A DNA stretch of 64,000 nucleotides. Source: an uncultured Oscillospiraceae bacterium (GTDB lineage: Bacteria; Bacillota; Clostridia; Oscillospirales; Acutalibacteraceae). How positions within the stretch are numbered: position 1 is the first letter of the stretch; every line of letters starts with the position of its first letter. The DNA lies in contig UQQR01000008.1 in assembly GCA_900543215.1 (NCBI GenBank), forward strand, positions 1-64,000, in the 5' to 3' direction. Under the pieces are notes generated by a model, which did not search any database, had not been told where the DNA came from, and saw only the letters and a list, made by a program, of their open reading frames with translations. Positions 31,649 to 40,009 of this stretch are shown piece after piece. Both the position numbers and the translations under genes were made by a program.

Positions 31649-33436
31649 ATGGAAAACAATATTTTTTCTGCCGTTGTCTCGGAGAATAATATTTTAAGTG
31701 TCAACGGCTCGGCAGTGAGCGACAGCGTAAAATTTGTTAAAATACATTTTTCGTTTCCTAAGACTTGGGACGGGTTTACCAAAACGGTTGTGTTTAAAAA
31801 CGGCGATACAAAATGCTCTGTAATACTCGATGAAAAGAGCGAGCTATGCATTGACGAAGATGAATGCTACATACCGCACGAGGTTATTAAAACGCCTATG
31901 CTCAGCTTTGCCGTATTCGGCATTTTTGAGGACAGCAAAGCAACTTCTTCGTGGGCGGCAATAAGAATAATAAAAGGCTGCGGTGAAAACGGAGACGCGC
32001 CGCTTGACCCTACGCCTACCGAATACGAGCAGCTTTTAAAAATTTCGGAAGAAACAAAGAAAATCGCTCAATCGGTTCGTGATGATGCTGACAACGGTGA
32101 CTTTAAAGGTGAAAAAGGCGACACAGGCGCCAAAGGCGAAACCGGAGCCACCGGCGCAAAAGGTGCGACAGGAGCCAAGGGGGACAAGGGCGATAAAGGC
32201 GACGCTTTCACCTACGAGGATTTCACTGCCGAACAGCTCGCGGCGCTTAAGGGTGCTAAAGGGGATAAAGGCGAGAAAGGAGATAAGGGCGACACGGGGG
32301 ATGTAAACACCCTGCAAATGAATACCGCCTGCGCCAACGCCCTCCGTGGTGCCGCTTCGGGTTCGTCCGTAAGACTTTCCGATATCTCCCCGAACGAGCA
32401 TACACTCGGTGTCAAGGTGAGAAGTAAGAATTTAATACCTTATCCTTATGCCACTCAGAGTGGTACTACAATTAACGGTATCACTTGGACTCATTCGTCC
32501 GATGGAACTTTGATTGCTAATGGTACAGCAACGGAAAATTCTAATTTTGTAATCGTCAATATAAATAATGCCATACCGGTAACAGGTCAAAAAGTAACTT
32601 TAAGTGGGTGTCCCAAAGACGGTGGAACGAACAAATACGGCATATACTACTACGATACTGTCACAAGCCAATTTGATTACGGCCAAGGGGTAATCTTTAT
32701 ACCCAAAGGTAATGTTACTATATCCGCAAGAATTTTTAAAGGACAGACAGTAGATAATTTAGTTTTTAAACCCCAGCTTGAACTCGGCTCAACCGCTACC
32801 GCATACACCCCTTACATTTCAGATTTATCAACAGTTAATGCAACAAGATGTGGAAAGAACATATTAGAATATCCGTATGTTGAAACAACTTTAACAAGAA
32901 ACGGATTAACATTTACAGATAACAAAGACGGTACTATTACAGTAAATGGTACTGCAACAGCAGATACGCAGTTTAGATTACAGGATACTGTCGCTTATCC
33001 TAATAATCCTAATCCTTTTAATTCTTTAATAGGTAAAAAAGTTTATATAAACGGTTCTCCTGAGGGTTCATCAAAAGATACTTATGCGATACAATGGGTA
33101 GCAGTAGGCACATACGGTAACGGTGTTATGACAGTTACAAAAAGTAGTTACTATAGATTTGCAATATTTGTTAAGTCGGGCATTACAGTAGAAAACCTTG
33201 TATTTAAACCTCAGATAGAACTCGGCATAACCGCTATTCCTTATGAACCATATCAAGGTCAAAGTTACACACCTGCCACCGATGGTACAGTGTCGGGCGT
33301 AAAAAGTCTTTACCCAACCACAACACTTATGACCGATACCGAGGGAGCAATTATCGAAGCAGAATACAGCAAAGATATAAACAAAGCCTTTGCCGAATTG
33401 CAGCAAGCAATAATAAGTTTGGGTGGCAACGTATGA
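31649..33436 (+). CDS. tail fibre with collagen-like repeat and duplicated domain
   Basis: A 595-residue fibre. Residues about 1-115 form a BppU-like N-terminal head (VKFVKIHFSFPKTWDGFTKTVVFKNGD). Residues about 150-215 are collagen-like Gly-X-Y repeats (GEKGDTGAKGETGATG...) split by a short non-collagen helix (TYEDFTAEQLAAL). Then two tandem copies of a carbohydrate-binding-like module follow, about 255-385 and 395-530, each starting (K)NL/NI.PYPY, containing NG.T(W/F)T...DGT...NGTAT, and ending NLVFKPQLELG...Y.PY. The module repeats also differ in detail, as in host-range genes. AAAAAGGAGAAGAG precedes the ATG. Confidence 0.85.
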   Translation: MENNIFSAVVSENNILSVNGSAVSDSVKFVKIHFSFPKTWDGFTKTVVFKNGDTKCSVILDEKSELCIDEDECYIPHEVIKTPMLSFAVFGIFEDSKATSSWAAIRIIKGCGENGDAPLDPTPTEYEQLLKISEETKKIAQSVRDDADNGDFKGEKGDTGAKGETGATGAKGATGAKGDKGDKGDAFTYEDFTAEQLAALKGAKGDKGEKGDKGDTGDVNTLQMNTACANALRGAASGSSVRLSDISPNEHTLGVKVRSKNLIPYPYATQSGTTINGITWTHSSDGTLIANGTATENSNFVIVNINNAIPVTGQKVTLSGCPKDGGTNKYGIYYYDTVTSQFDYGQGVIFIPKGNVTISARIFKGQTVDNLVFKPQLELGSTATAYTPYISDLSTVNATRCGKNILEYPYVETTLTRNGLTFTDNKDGTITVNGTATADTQFRLQDTVAYPNNPNPFNSLIGKKVYINGSPEGSSKDTYAIQWVAVGTYGNGVMTVTKSSYYRFAIFVKSGITVENLVFKPQIELGITAIPYEPYQGQSYTPATDGTVSGVKSLYPTTTLMTDTEGAIIEAEYSKDINKAFAELQQAIISLGGNV

Positions 33437-33460
33437 TAAAAATCTTGGAGGAACGATACA

Positions 33461-33664
33461 ATGTTTAGTTTAAAAGAATTTGTTAAAACAGGCTTTTTAA
33501 GAGCGGTCGGGAAAATGTCGGATTATCAAATAATCCTTAACGCCGCAGGGTGGAACGAAAAGGGCGTACTTACTGAGGATGACCTTGCCGAGATACAGAC
33601 CGCCATTGAAGCGCAACATCCGGCAGAAGACGAAATGACGCCGGATGAAAGCGAGGTGAAATAA
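33461..33664 (+). CDS. small phage protein between fibre and lysis genes
   Basis: A 67-residue protein: FSLKEFVKTGFLRAVGKMSDYQIILNAAGWNEKGVLTEDDLAEIQTAIEAQ. It resembles short proteins that sit between tail fibre and holin in many Firmicute phages, somewhat XkdX-like; the assignment is by position. Stop overlaps the next start by one base. Confidence 0.6.
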   Translation: MFSLKEFVKTGFLRAVGKMSDYQIILNAAGWNEKGVLTEDDLAEIQTAIEAQHPAEDEMTPDESEVK

Positions 33665-33882
33665 TGAACAGTACGGTAATAGTTTCGCTTGTATCTCTCA
33701 CCGGAACGCTTATAGGCACGTTCGGAGGCATAATGGCGGCAAACCGCCTTACTACATATCGCCTTTCACAGCTTGAAAAAAAGGTTGAAAAGCACAACAG
33801 CGTAATGGAGCGCACATATAAGCTTGAGGGCAGAATGACCGAGGCGGAGCATGATATACGCGATATTAAAAACAAAATATAA
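33664..33882 (+). CDS. XhlA-like haemolysin/holin-accessory protein
   Basis: A 72-residue protein: N-terminal hydrophobic helix (TVIVSLVSLTGTLIGTFGGIMAA) then a coiled coil (YRLSQLEKKVEKHNSVMERTYKLEGRM). The 'yRi.qLEkKVdkHN.viERtykLE' pattern is the phage XhlA-type membrane protein placed before endolysin/holin genes. In B. subtilis PBSX XhlA cooperates with the holin in lysis. Confidence 0.75.
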   Translation: MNSTVIVSLVSLTGTLIGTFGGIMAANRLTTYRLSQLEKKVEKHNSVMERTYKLEGRMTEAEHDIRDIKNKI

Positions 33883-33896
33883 CGGAGGAAACAAAA

Positions 33897-34799
33897 ATGT
33901 TTAAAGGAATTGATGTATCGGTATATCAGGGAGATATAGATTGGAGCAGAGTAAAACCGTATATAGATTTTGCGATACTGCGTATAGGTCTTGGAGACGA
34001 TATACCGTCACAGGATGACGCAAAATTCGAACGCAATTATGCCGAGTGTGTAAGGCTCAGTATTCCGTTTGCGGTATACTTTTTCTCATATGCCGTCAAT
34101 AAAGCAAAGGTACAGTCGGAGATAGCGCATATTAAAAGATTGCTCGAAGGCAAAACAATAAACGCACCCGTCTATATAGATGTTGAAAATACAAGAGGTC
34201 TTGACTGGCGTACAATTTCAAACGCAGATATGCTCAGCATTATGCAGGAGTTTAATACTCAGCTTAATGCGCTCAGCTATAAAATGGGTATTTATTCATC
34301 CCGTTCGGCGTTTTGGAACGAGAAAATGTCGGATCCGTGGTATGACAATGTAAGCAAGTGGGTAGCCGAATACGGAGACAAGGTAAACGATTTCAACCGT
34401 ACATACGATATTTGGCAGCACACCTCAAAGGGTGCGATAGACGGCATAAACGGCAATGTTGATATGAATGTGATGTACAATAATGTATTTTCATTCGAAC
34501 AGGCACCGTCGGTCAAATCAAACGAGCAGCTTGCCGATGAAGTCATAAACGGCAAGTGGGGGAACGGCGCCGACCGCAAAAACCGTCTTACCGCTGCAGG
34601 ATATAACTATGAAGCGGTACAGGCGATTGTTAATGAAAGACTGGGGAAAAGCAATCTCAAATCTCTTGACGAAATTGCCCGAGAGGTTGTCCGCGGTAAA
34701 TGGGGCAACGGTTCAGAAAGAGTTAAGAGGCTTACCGCTGCGGGCTACGACGCAAAAGCTGTACAGAGCAGAGTAAACGATTTGATGAAAAAGAGGTGA
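33897..34799 (+). CDS. GH25 muramidase endolysin with two CW_7 repeats
   Basis: A 300-residue lysin. Residues about 1-190 are a glycosyl hydrolase family 25 (lysozyme) domain: FKGIDVSVYQGDIDW, PVYIDVENTRGLDW with acidic catalytic residues, and YDIWQHTSKGAIDGINGNVDMN. Residues about 205-247 and 254-298 are two CW_7/Cpl-7 cell-wall-binding repeats (each A.EVi.GKWGNG..R..RLTAAGY...AVQ..VN). No signal peptide, so release depends on the holin encoded next. Confidence 0.94.
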   Translation: MFKGIDVSVYQGDIDWSRVKPYIDFAILRIGLGDDIPSQDDAKFERNYAECVRLSIPFAVYFFSYAVNKAKVQSEIAHIKRLLEGKTINAPVYIDVENTRGLDWRTISNADMLSIMQEFNTQLNALSYKMGIYSSRSAFWNEKMSDPWYDNVSKWVAEYGDKVNDFNRTYDIWQHTSKGAIDGINGNVDMNVMYNNVFSFEQAPSVKSNEQLADEVINGKWGNGADRKNRLTAAGYNYEAVQAIVNERLGKSNLKSLDEIAREVVRGKWGNGSERVKRLTAAGYDAKAVQSRVNDLMKKR

Positions 34800-34804
34800 A
34801 TAAA

Positions 34805-35011
34805 ATGCCAAAGGCAAAGTTTTTGAAGTGGGCAAAAGCCGCCGGCGTCCGTGCGATTAAAACGGTAGCACAGACAGCCGCCGCGACAATCGGAACCTCG
34901 GCTATGATAAGCCAAGTCGATTGGAAGCTTGTGGTTTCTGCCGCACTTCTTTCCGGTTTGCTTTCGGTTCTTACCTCGGTCGGAGGTTTGCCGGAAGTAA
35001 AAGAAGATTAG
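34805..35011 (+). CDS. holin (r1t-like)
   Basis: A 68-residue protein with two hydrophobic segments: KTVAQTAAATIGTSAMI and LVVSAALLSGLLSVLTSVGGLP, basic N-terminus and acidic C-terminus, matching the phage r1t holin class. ATG at 34805 follows AAAGAGGTG, which overlaps the lysin stop. Last gene of the late operon. Confidence 0.85.
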   Translation: MPKAKFLKWAKAAGVRAIKTVAQTAAATIGTSAMISQVDWKLVVSAALLSGLLSVLTSVGGLPEVKED

Positions 35012-35039
35012 AAAAACATAATAAATTAAGCAAAAAAGT

Positions 35040-35087
35040 ATCGCCTATCGCAGGGTTTGAAACCTTACGGTAGGCGATTTATTTTTT
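35040..35087 (+). terminator. terminator of prophage late operon
   Basis: ATCGCCTATCG / CGGTAGGCGAT long stem with inner AGGGTTT/AAACCTT pairs, followed by TTATTTTTT. Also overlaps the start of the arm-type repeat. Confidence 0.8.
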
Positions 35088-35105
35088 CGTGTGAAATTTC
35101 GTGTG
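35083..35105. repeat. 23-bp subterminal repeat, right arm
   Basis: Identical to 3277-3299. Here two full tandem copies of TTTCGTGTGAAA are present. It lies 113 bp inside attR in the right end of the prophage. Confidence 0.6.
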
Positions 35106-35190
35106 AAATTTTTGTTTTTTGTGTGCAATATTGGTATTGTTTTAGCAATATAAAAATATTTTCGAAAACGCTTGAAAGCCGCATAAATAA

Positions 35191-35221
35191 AAGAAAAGTC
35201 GCTATATAAGCGACTTTTCTT
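35191..35221 (-). terminator. phage-supplied terminator for tRNA-Ser(GCU)
   Basis: 13-bp perfect stem AAGAAAAGTCGCT / AGCGACTTTTCTT with a 5-base loop, starting 2 bp after the tRNA's CCA in leftward direction and followed by TTATTT. It belongs to the phage side of attR and replaces the original terminator at 3169-3207. Confidence 0.7.
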
Positions 35222-35247
35222 TTGGCGGAGTAGGAGAGACTCGAACT
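35218..35247. other. prophage attachment site attR (30-bp core)
   Basis: Identical to attL 3203-3232. It covers the tRNA's T arm, acceptor 3' strand and CCA, so the tRNA gene stays intact after integration. Confidence 0.92.
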
Positions 35248-35313
35248 CTCGCGCCGGTTACCCGACCTACACCCTTAGCAGGGGTGCCTCGTCACCAACT
35301 TGAGTACTACTCC
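35223..35313 (-). tRNA. tRNA-Ser (anticodon GCU), prophage integration target
   Basis: 91 nt with encoded CCA. Acceptor stem GGAGTAG / CTACTCC, discriminator G, long variable arm, T arm GTTCGAGTC, anticodon GCT inside CCCTGCTAAGGG. Reads AGC/AGT serine codons. Its 3' part is the att core. The next tRNA is 19 bp upstream. Confidence 0.96.
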
Positions 35314-35332
35314 GGATGATGTGAATATTATA

Positions 35333-35420
35333 TGGCGGAGAGGATGGGATTCGAACCCATGTGCCTTTTGGGCAAACGGTTTTCAAGACCGCCTCGTTAT
35401 GACCGCTTCGATACCTCTCC
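35333..35420 (-). tRNA. tRNA-Ser (anticodon UGA)
   Basis: 88 nt with encoded CCA; acceptor GGAGAGG / CCTCTCC, long variable arm, T arm GTTCGAATC, anticodon TGA in GGTCTTGAAAACC. Reads UCN codons, mainly UCA. First gene of the leftward tRNA pair. Confidence 0.96.
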
Positions 35421-35520
35421 GTTTTCACAAGACCTATATATTTTATCATACCGATTTACAAAAGTCAATAAAAAACTCTTATATAGCCCTAAATTTTATT
35501 TTTTATCGCTTTAAATAAAG

Positions 35521-35544
35521 AAAGCCGCCCGTAAGGACGGCTTT
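35521..35544 (-). terminator. terminator of lysC operon
   Basis: AAAGCCGYCC-type stem (35521-35530 with 35535-35544) around a GTAA/TTAC loop, T-rich on both sides, 23 bp beyond the lysC stop. Probably works for leftward transcription and may serve both ways. From 35421 to 35520 I see only AT-rich sequence. Confidence 0.75.
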
Positions 35545-35567
35545 TTATGCTTGCTTAACCTATAAAA

Positions 35568-36776
35568 TCAGTTGATAAATGCGTCGTGTACAACCTTAAC
35601 GGCCTTGTCGGCGTATTCGGCGTCTATAAGCACGGAAATTTTAATTTCGCTTGTCGATATCATACGGATATTGATTCCGGCGTCGTAAAGCGCCTCGAAC
35701 ATCTTTGAAGCAACTCCGGGGTGGCTTTCCATACCTGCGCCCACAACCGAAATCTTAGCAATGGTTTCGTCCTTGGTAAGCTCCTTGTAATTAAGACTGT
35801 CCTTGAGAGCCGCCAATGAGTCCATAGCGGTTTTGGCGTCGCTTTTTGGAACGGAAAATGTTATATCCTTTGTGCTGTCTCTGCCGACGGACTGGAGAAT
35901 TATGTCCACATTTATTTTTTGCTGTGCTAACTTGTTAAAGATTTTAAATGCAATTCCGGGAGTATCCTTAAGTCCCACAACCGATACGGTGGCTACATTG
36001 CAGTCCTTTGCTACTCCTCTTATTAATGTCTTTTCCATTTTTACAGTCTCCTTTACGATAGTTCCCGGTTTGTTTTCAAGGCTTGAAAGAACCTCAAGCT
36101 CAACATTGTATTTCTTTGCCATTTCAACCGAGCGGTTGTTCAGTACCTGCGCTCCCAAGGTTGCAAGCTCAAGCATTTCGTCATAGGTTATGGCGTCCAT
36201 TTTCTTTGCGTTGCTTAACTTGCGCGGGTCGGCGGTGTAAACGCCGTCCACATCGGTATAGATCTGACACTTATCCGCATTCATCGAAGCGGCTATCGCA
36301 ACCGCGCTTGTATCGGAGCCGCCCCGACCTAATGTTGTAATATCGTCATATTTATTTATTCCCTGGAAGCCTGCGACAATTACAATATTGCGTTTTGCTA
36401 TTTCGTTGCGTATGCGCTCGGCATTAACCTTTTTTATTCTTGCAATGCCGTGGTTTGAATCGGTTGCAAAGCCTGCCTGCCAACCGAGCAGGGAAATAAC
36501 GGGAAATCCGAGCTTTTCAATAGCCATCGCAAGCAGGGCTATGGATATTTGCTCGCCTGCGGACAAAAGCATATCAAGCTCGCGCTTGGAGGCGCCGTCC
36601 GGATTAATTTCGTTTGCCTTTTCTATCAAATCGTCGGTTGTGTCGCCCTGCGCTGACACAACTACGACAACGCTGTTACCCTTTTTATAATCGTCTATAA
36701 TTATATTGGCGACATTGAAGACCCTTTCGGCATTTGCGACGGAGGAACCGCCGAATTTTTTTACGATTAATGACAT
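35568..36776 (-). CDS. lysC: aspartate kinase
   Basis: A 402-residue aspartokinase, first step of Lys, Met and Thr synthesis. N-terminal kinase domain has the KFGGSSVA substrate motif, GRGGSDTSAVA and YTDVDGVYTADPR. Two C-terminal ACT domains (about residues 265-330 and 345-402; VVGLKDTPGIAFKIFNKLAQQ and VVGAGMESHPGVASKMFEAL) bind feedback inhibitors. It is last in the operon ACT-hom-lysC, 5 bp after hom. Confidence 0.97.
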   Translation of the reverse strand: MSLIVKKFGGSSVANAERVFNVANIIIDDYKKGNSVVVVVSAQGDTTDDLIEKANEINPDGASKRELDMLLSAGEQISIALLAMAIEKLGFPVISLLGWQAGFATDSNHGIARIKKVNAERIRNEIAKRNIVIVAGFQGINKYDDITTLGRGGSDTSAVAIAASMNADKCQIYTDVDGVYTADPRKLSNAKKMDAITYDEMLELATLGAQVLNNRSVEMAKKYNVELEVLSSLENKPGTIVKETVKMEKTLIRGVAKDCNVATVSVVGLKDTPGIAFKIFNKLAQQKINVDIILQSVGRDSTKDITFSVPKSDAKTAMDSLAALKDSLNYKELTKDETIAKISVVGAGMESHPGVASKMFEALYDAGINIRMISTSEIKISVLIDAEYADKAVKVVHDAFIN

Positions 36777-36781
36777 TTGAT

Positions 36782-38020
36782 TTACCCCCTGAGTCCTAAT
36801 GTATGAAGAACCTTGACTGACTTTGCCGAGCTTATGCCCTTAAGCTTTTCTCTTGTAACGCTTTCGGGCTGATTTTCGGTAAGGAATGCTATATCGCCGC
36901 GATACTTGTTTTTAACGCAGGAAACGCCCGGAAAAGCGGCTTCAAACTGTTTTTCAAGCTCGCTGAAGCTGTCGGACGATATGCGCGCATAAAGCACGGT
37001 CGGCTCGTCCGCCGAGTTATCCACATAGTCCTTTTCGCCGTCTTCCCAAAACAGGTATTTGCGGTTTTCAAGATGCTTTACACAGTCGATAACATCCGCT
37101 GCGACAGCGCTTGCTGTGGCGTTTTTACCCGCGCCCTTGCCGTAGAACATAACATCGCCCGTTTGGTCGCCCGTAATCATAATTGCGTTGAATACGCCAT
37201 TTACATCGGAAAGTATACAGTCACGGCTTACAAGCGTAGGTCTTACGGTTGCGGTTATCTTGCCGCCGTCAAGCCTTTTTGCGTGACCGATAAGCTTTAC
37301 AACACAGTTGAAGCTTTCTGCCGACTCAACATCGTCAAGTGTAATATCGGTTATACCCTCTGTCGCTACCTGTTCGGGATAAACGTGCTTTCCGAAGCCC
37401 AGCGCGGCAAGTATGCATATTTTGCGGCAGGCGTCGTGACCCTCAATATCGGCGGCGGGATTTTTTTCGGCAAAGCCTTTTTTCTGCGCCAACGAAAGCG
37501 CGGTGTCAAAGTCCATATTGTCTACTATCATTTTATTTAAAATGTAGTTAGTTGTTCCGTTTAATATGCCGGAAATTTCGGTTATTTCGTTTGCGGCAAG
37601 GCATTGAGCCATAGGACGCAGAACGGGTATTCCGCCGCCTACGCTTGCCTCGAACAGAAAATTAACATTATTTTCTTCCGCAATCTTTAAAAGCTCGGCG
37701 CCCTTTGCGGCAACAAGCTCTTTATTTGAGGTGACGACGCTTTTGCCGGCGGAAAGACAGCTCTTTACAAAATCGTAAGCCGGATTTATGCCGCCCATAA
37801 CCTCAACCACAACACGGACATCCTTATCGTTAAGAATATCGCTGAAATTTTTTGTAAATCTGTCGGAATACGAAAGTCCCTCAAATTCACGCAAATCGAG
37901 AATATATTTTACATTTACAGGGGTGTGAGAGCCCTTTGTTATGCGGTCCGAATGATACATAAGTATCTCGGCAACGCCCGAACCTACAACGCCGTGACCC
38001 ATTATTGCTACATCAATCAT
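36782..38020 (-). CDS. hom: homoserine dehydrogenase
   Basis: A 412-residue enzyme reducing aspartate semialdehyde to homoserine. NAD(P) site VAIMGHGVVGSGVAEIL, catalytic-domain signature FLFEASVGGGIPVLRPMAQ and NGTTNYILNKM, AAFADIEG-type segment AEKNPAADIEGHDACRKICILAALGFG; C-terminal ACT domain about 340-410. Start overlaps the ACT gene stop (ATGA) and has GGAGG. Confidence 0.97.
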   Translation of the reverse strand: MIDVAIMGHGVVGSGVAEILMYHSDRITKGSHTPVNVKYILDLREFEGLSYSDRFTKNFSDILNDKDVRVVVEVMGGINPAYDFVKSCLSAGKSVVTSNKELVAAKGAELLKIAEENNVNFLFEASVGGGIPVLRPMAQCLAANEITEISGILNGTTNYILNKMIVDNMDFDTALSLAQKKGFAEKNPAADIEGHDACRKICILAALGFGKHVYPEQVATEGITDITLDDVESAESFNCVVKLIGHAKRLDGGKITATVRPTLVSRDCILSDVNGVFNAIMITGDQTGDVMFYGKGAGKNATASAVAADVIDCVKHLENRKYLFWEDGEKDYVDNSADEPTVLYARISSDSFSELEKQFEAAFPGVSCVKNKYRGDIAFLTENQPESVTREKLKGISSAKSVKVLHTLGLRG

Positions 38021-38460
38021 TGTTTACCTCCGTCTATTCGTTTAACGGAAATTACTCCGTCTACCTTCGTAAGTCTATCAAGCAGTTCTTCGGGAGTAAT
38101 ATCCGCCGCCGCAAGGCTCACGGTTATCGCAACCGCGGCAGTGCCGTTTTCCGGAAGACCCTGATTAAGCGTAATTATATTCGCGCCGCACTTATAAAGA
38201 GCCGCGGTAAGAGCCGAAAAAACACCCGCCCTGTCTGACAGAACTGCGCTTAAATTCAGTGAGCTTACATTGCCTGCCGAATATTTGAAAACAAAATCCT
38301 TATACTTATAAAAGGCGCTTCTTGAAATCCCGGCCATTTTTGCCGCCTTTGCGGCGCTTGTGGCTTTTCCGAGGCTTAAAAGCTCCTTTGCGTAGATTAC
38401 GCTTTCAAATACGGGGGGCAGAACCTTTGAATTTATAAGAAGGTATCTTTCAGTTTCCAT
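38017..38460 (-). CDS. ACT-domain regulatory protein (PheB/UPF0735-like)
   Basis: A 147-residue protein: N-terminal helical HTH-like region (SAAKAAKMAGISRSAFYKYKD) and a C-terminal ACT domain (LSAVLSDRAGVFSALTAALYKCGANIITLNQGLPENGTAAVAITV). This is the UPF0735/PheB layout. In Firmicutes it is commonly next to hom, suggesting control of threonine-branch genes or enzymes in response to an amino acid. Start ATG at 38460 follows GGAGG; first gene of the operon. Confidence 0.88.
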   Translation of the reverse strand: METERYLLINSKVLPPVFESVIYAKELLSLGKATSAAKAAKMAGISRSAFYKYKDFVFKYSAGNVSSLNLSAVLSDRAGVFSALTAALYKCGANIITLNQGLPENGTAAVAITVSLAAADITPEELLDRLTKVDGVISVKRIDGGKQ

Positions 38461-38491
38461 ATTGTCCTCCACACACGAACTGTTGTACTCT

Positions 38492-38520
38492 ATTATAGTA
38501 CACATTTTGCATTAAATCAA
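38492..38520 (-). promoter_or_regulatory. promoter of ACT-hom-lysC operon
   Basis: Minus strand TTGATT (38520-38515), 17-bp spacer, TATAAT (38497-38492). The short leader (about 30 bases) holds no riboswitch. Confidence 0.75.
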
Positions 38521-38588
38521 CAAAAAAAGCCCATATTATACATAAATGTTGAAACTGTATAAAAGTTATCATACAGGAGGCTGTTACA

Positions 38589-39647
38589 TTGGAACGAGAG
38601 GCAAGAAAAAACTTTTTAATCGATACGCTTTACTATTTCGTTATTGCGGCATTGACCTTACTTGTATGTAAATTTCTGCTTTCATACCTGCTCCCGTTTA
38701 TAATAGGGGGGATAGCCGCTTTTGTTATGCAAAAGCCGGCGTTGTTTATTTCCAAAAGGTTAAAAATAAAGCGTTCGGTTTGCGCCGCCGTACTTACCGT
38801 TTTGCTTTTTGCGGTTTTGGCAGCGCTCCTGTTCCTATGCGGTGTAGGTACGGCTTCAGCCGCGGCAGGCTTTTCGGATGACATTACGGAAAAAGCGGGA
38901 ACGGCGGCGGAGTATTTGGGACGGATGAAAAGGGGCTTTGACGGCTTTTTAAGCAATCTTCCGGCAGAGCTTACGGGAGCGGCGGACAGCTTTTATGACA
39001 ATGCGCTGGGTAAATTTGCTTCGCTGATTACCTCTTTTGTCTCGAACACCGCCGGAAAAATAGTGAGCGGAGCTCCTAAAATTTTGCTTAGTGTTGTAAT
39101 TTCCGCGGTATCGGGCTGTTATATAGCCGCCGATTATGTGGGACTTATGGGATTCTTGCACGGAGTTTTCGGCAAAAAGATTTGGAATAACGCTCTTAAA
39201 ATCAAGGACATATTTATAAATAGCGTTTTAAAGCTTGTAAAGGGATATCTTATTTTAATGCTTATAACTCTTTTAGAGATTGTTGCGGGGCTTTCTCTTT
39301 TAAGGGTGAAATACGCGCCGATCATTGCGCTTATAATTTCAGTTGTGGATGTTCTGCCGGTGCTTGGTACGGGAACCGTTGTAATACCGTGGGGAATTAT
39401 TGAGATTGTTTTGGGAAACGGAGCGAAGGCTGTCGGACTGTTTGTGCTGTATGCCGTTATAACGCTTGTAAGAAGCTTTGCGGAGCCGAAAATAATAGGA
39501 AATCAGATAGGTATTAATCCGCTGTTTACGCTTATTGCGATGTTTGTGGGTCTTAAAACTCTCGGATTTCTCGGAGTGCTGATTTTCCCCACGGTGCTTA
39601 TAGTGACGGTTGAATACTATAAACAGCAAATGGACAAGGAAAAATAA
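38589..39647 (+). CDS. ytvI: AI-2E family transporter, YtvI-like sporulation membrane protein
   Basis: A 352-residue protein with about seven or eight membrane segments, with TTG start after CAGGAGG. The C-terminal half shows the family core: LLRVKYAPIIALIISVVDVLPVLGTGTVVIPWGI and FAEPKIIGNQIGINPLFTLIAMFVGLKTLGFLGVLIFP. Within the family, the N-terminal YYFVIAALTLLVCKFLLSYLLPFIIGGIAAFVMQKP is typical of YtvI, a mother-cell sporulation protein. Confidence 0.85.
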   Translation: MEREARKNFLIDTLYYFVIAALTLLVCKFLLSYLLPFIIGGIAAFVMQKPALFISKRLKIKRSVCAAVLTVLLFAVLAALLFLCGVGTASAAAGFSDDITEKAGTAAEYLGRMKRGFDGFLSNLPAELTGAADSFYDNALGKFASLITSFVSNTAGKIVSGAPKILLSVVISAVSGCYIAADYVGLMGFLHGVFGKKIWNNALKIKDIFINSVLKLVKGYLILMLITLLEIVAGLSLLRVKYAPIIALIISVVDVLPVLGTGTVVIPWGIIEIVLGNGAKAVGLFVLYAVITLVRSFAEPKIIGNQIGINPLFTLIAMFVGLKTLGFLGVLIFPTVLIVTVEYYKQQMDKEK

Positions 39648-39671
39648 AGCTATAACAAAACACTGCGCTTA

Positions 39672-39683
39672 GCATAGGATGTA
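39672..39683 (+). promoter_or_regulatory. GCATAGGATGTA element upstream of DUF3343 gene
   Basis: A 12-bp sequence with an 11/12 match at 43571-43582 upstream of another small gene. Both lie 15-40 bp before a start codon. May be part of a promoter for an alternative sigma factor; unproven. Confidence 0.3.
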
Positions 39684-39719
39684 GTATAAATATGTCTGTC
39701 CTAAACGGAGTGAAAGGAA

Positions 39720-39944
39720 ATGAAGAAGTATATTATAACTACCGGTACGGTCACATACGCCATAAAAGGGCGTGACACGCTGAGAAGAAAAGGAATAAAC
39801 GCAACAATAGAAAGAATAACTTCGGGTAAAGGCAGCGCCGGCTGCGGATACAGCATAATAATCGGCGGAAATTTAGACGAAGCCGTCGCTATTCTGCGTG
39901 ACGCCGGAGTTAAAATTCTTGAAATTAACGAAAGAAATCAGTAA
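39720..39944 (+). CDS. DUF3343 protein (putative Se/S carrier)
   Basis: A 74-residue protein: KKYIITTGTVTYAIKGRDTLRRKGINATIERITSGKGSAGCGYSIIIGGNLDEAVAILRDAGVKI. DUF3343 proteins often adjoin cysteine-desulfurase-like and selenium genes; the conserved Cys in GCGYS may carry selenium or sulfur. The next gene (40139) is such a desulfurase. GAAAGGA precedes the ATG. Confidence 0.82.
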   Translation: MKKYIITTGTVTYAIKGRDTLRRKGINATIERITSGKGSAGCGYSIIIGGNLDEAVAILRDAGVKILEINERNQ

Positions 39945-40009
39945 ACGGGGCTGTTCGTTGGCTGAGGGCTGATAAGTAACGCTTCAAAACAAGATTTCGG
40001 ATACAAGCA

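Noticed and set aside
32100..32310. Collagen-like segment as tandem DNA repeat or CRISPR-like array
   Set aside because: Repeats follow the Gly-X-Y codon pattern of the fibre protein; no constant-length spacers. No CRISPR array was seen anywhere in the window.
35267..35518. Open frames across the two tRNA-Ser genes
   Set aside because: They cover structured RNA genes and lack ribosome sites.
38461..38588. Lysine riboswitch or T-box before the ACT-hom-lysC operon
   Set aside because: The leader is only about 30 bases; no room or motif for either.
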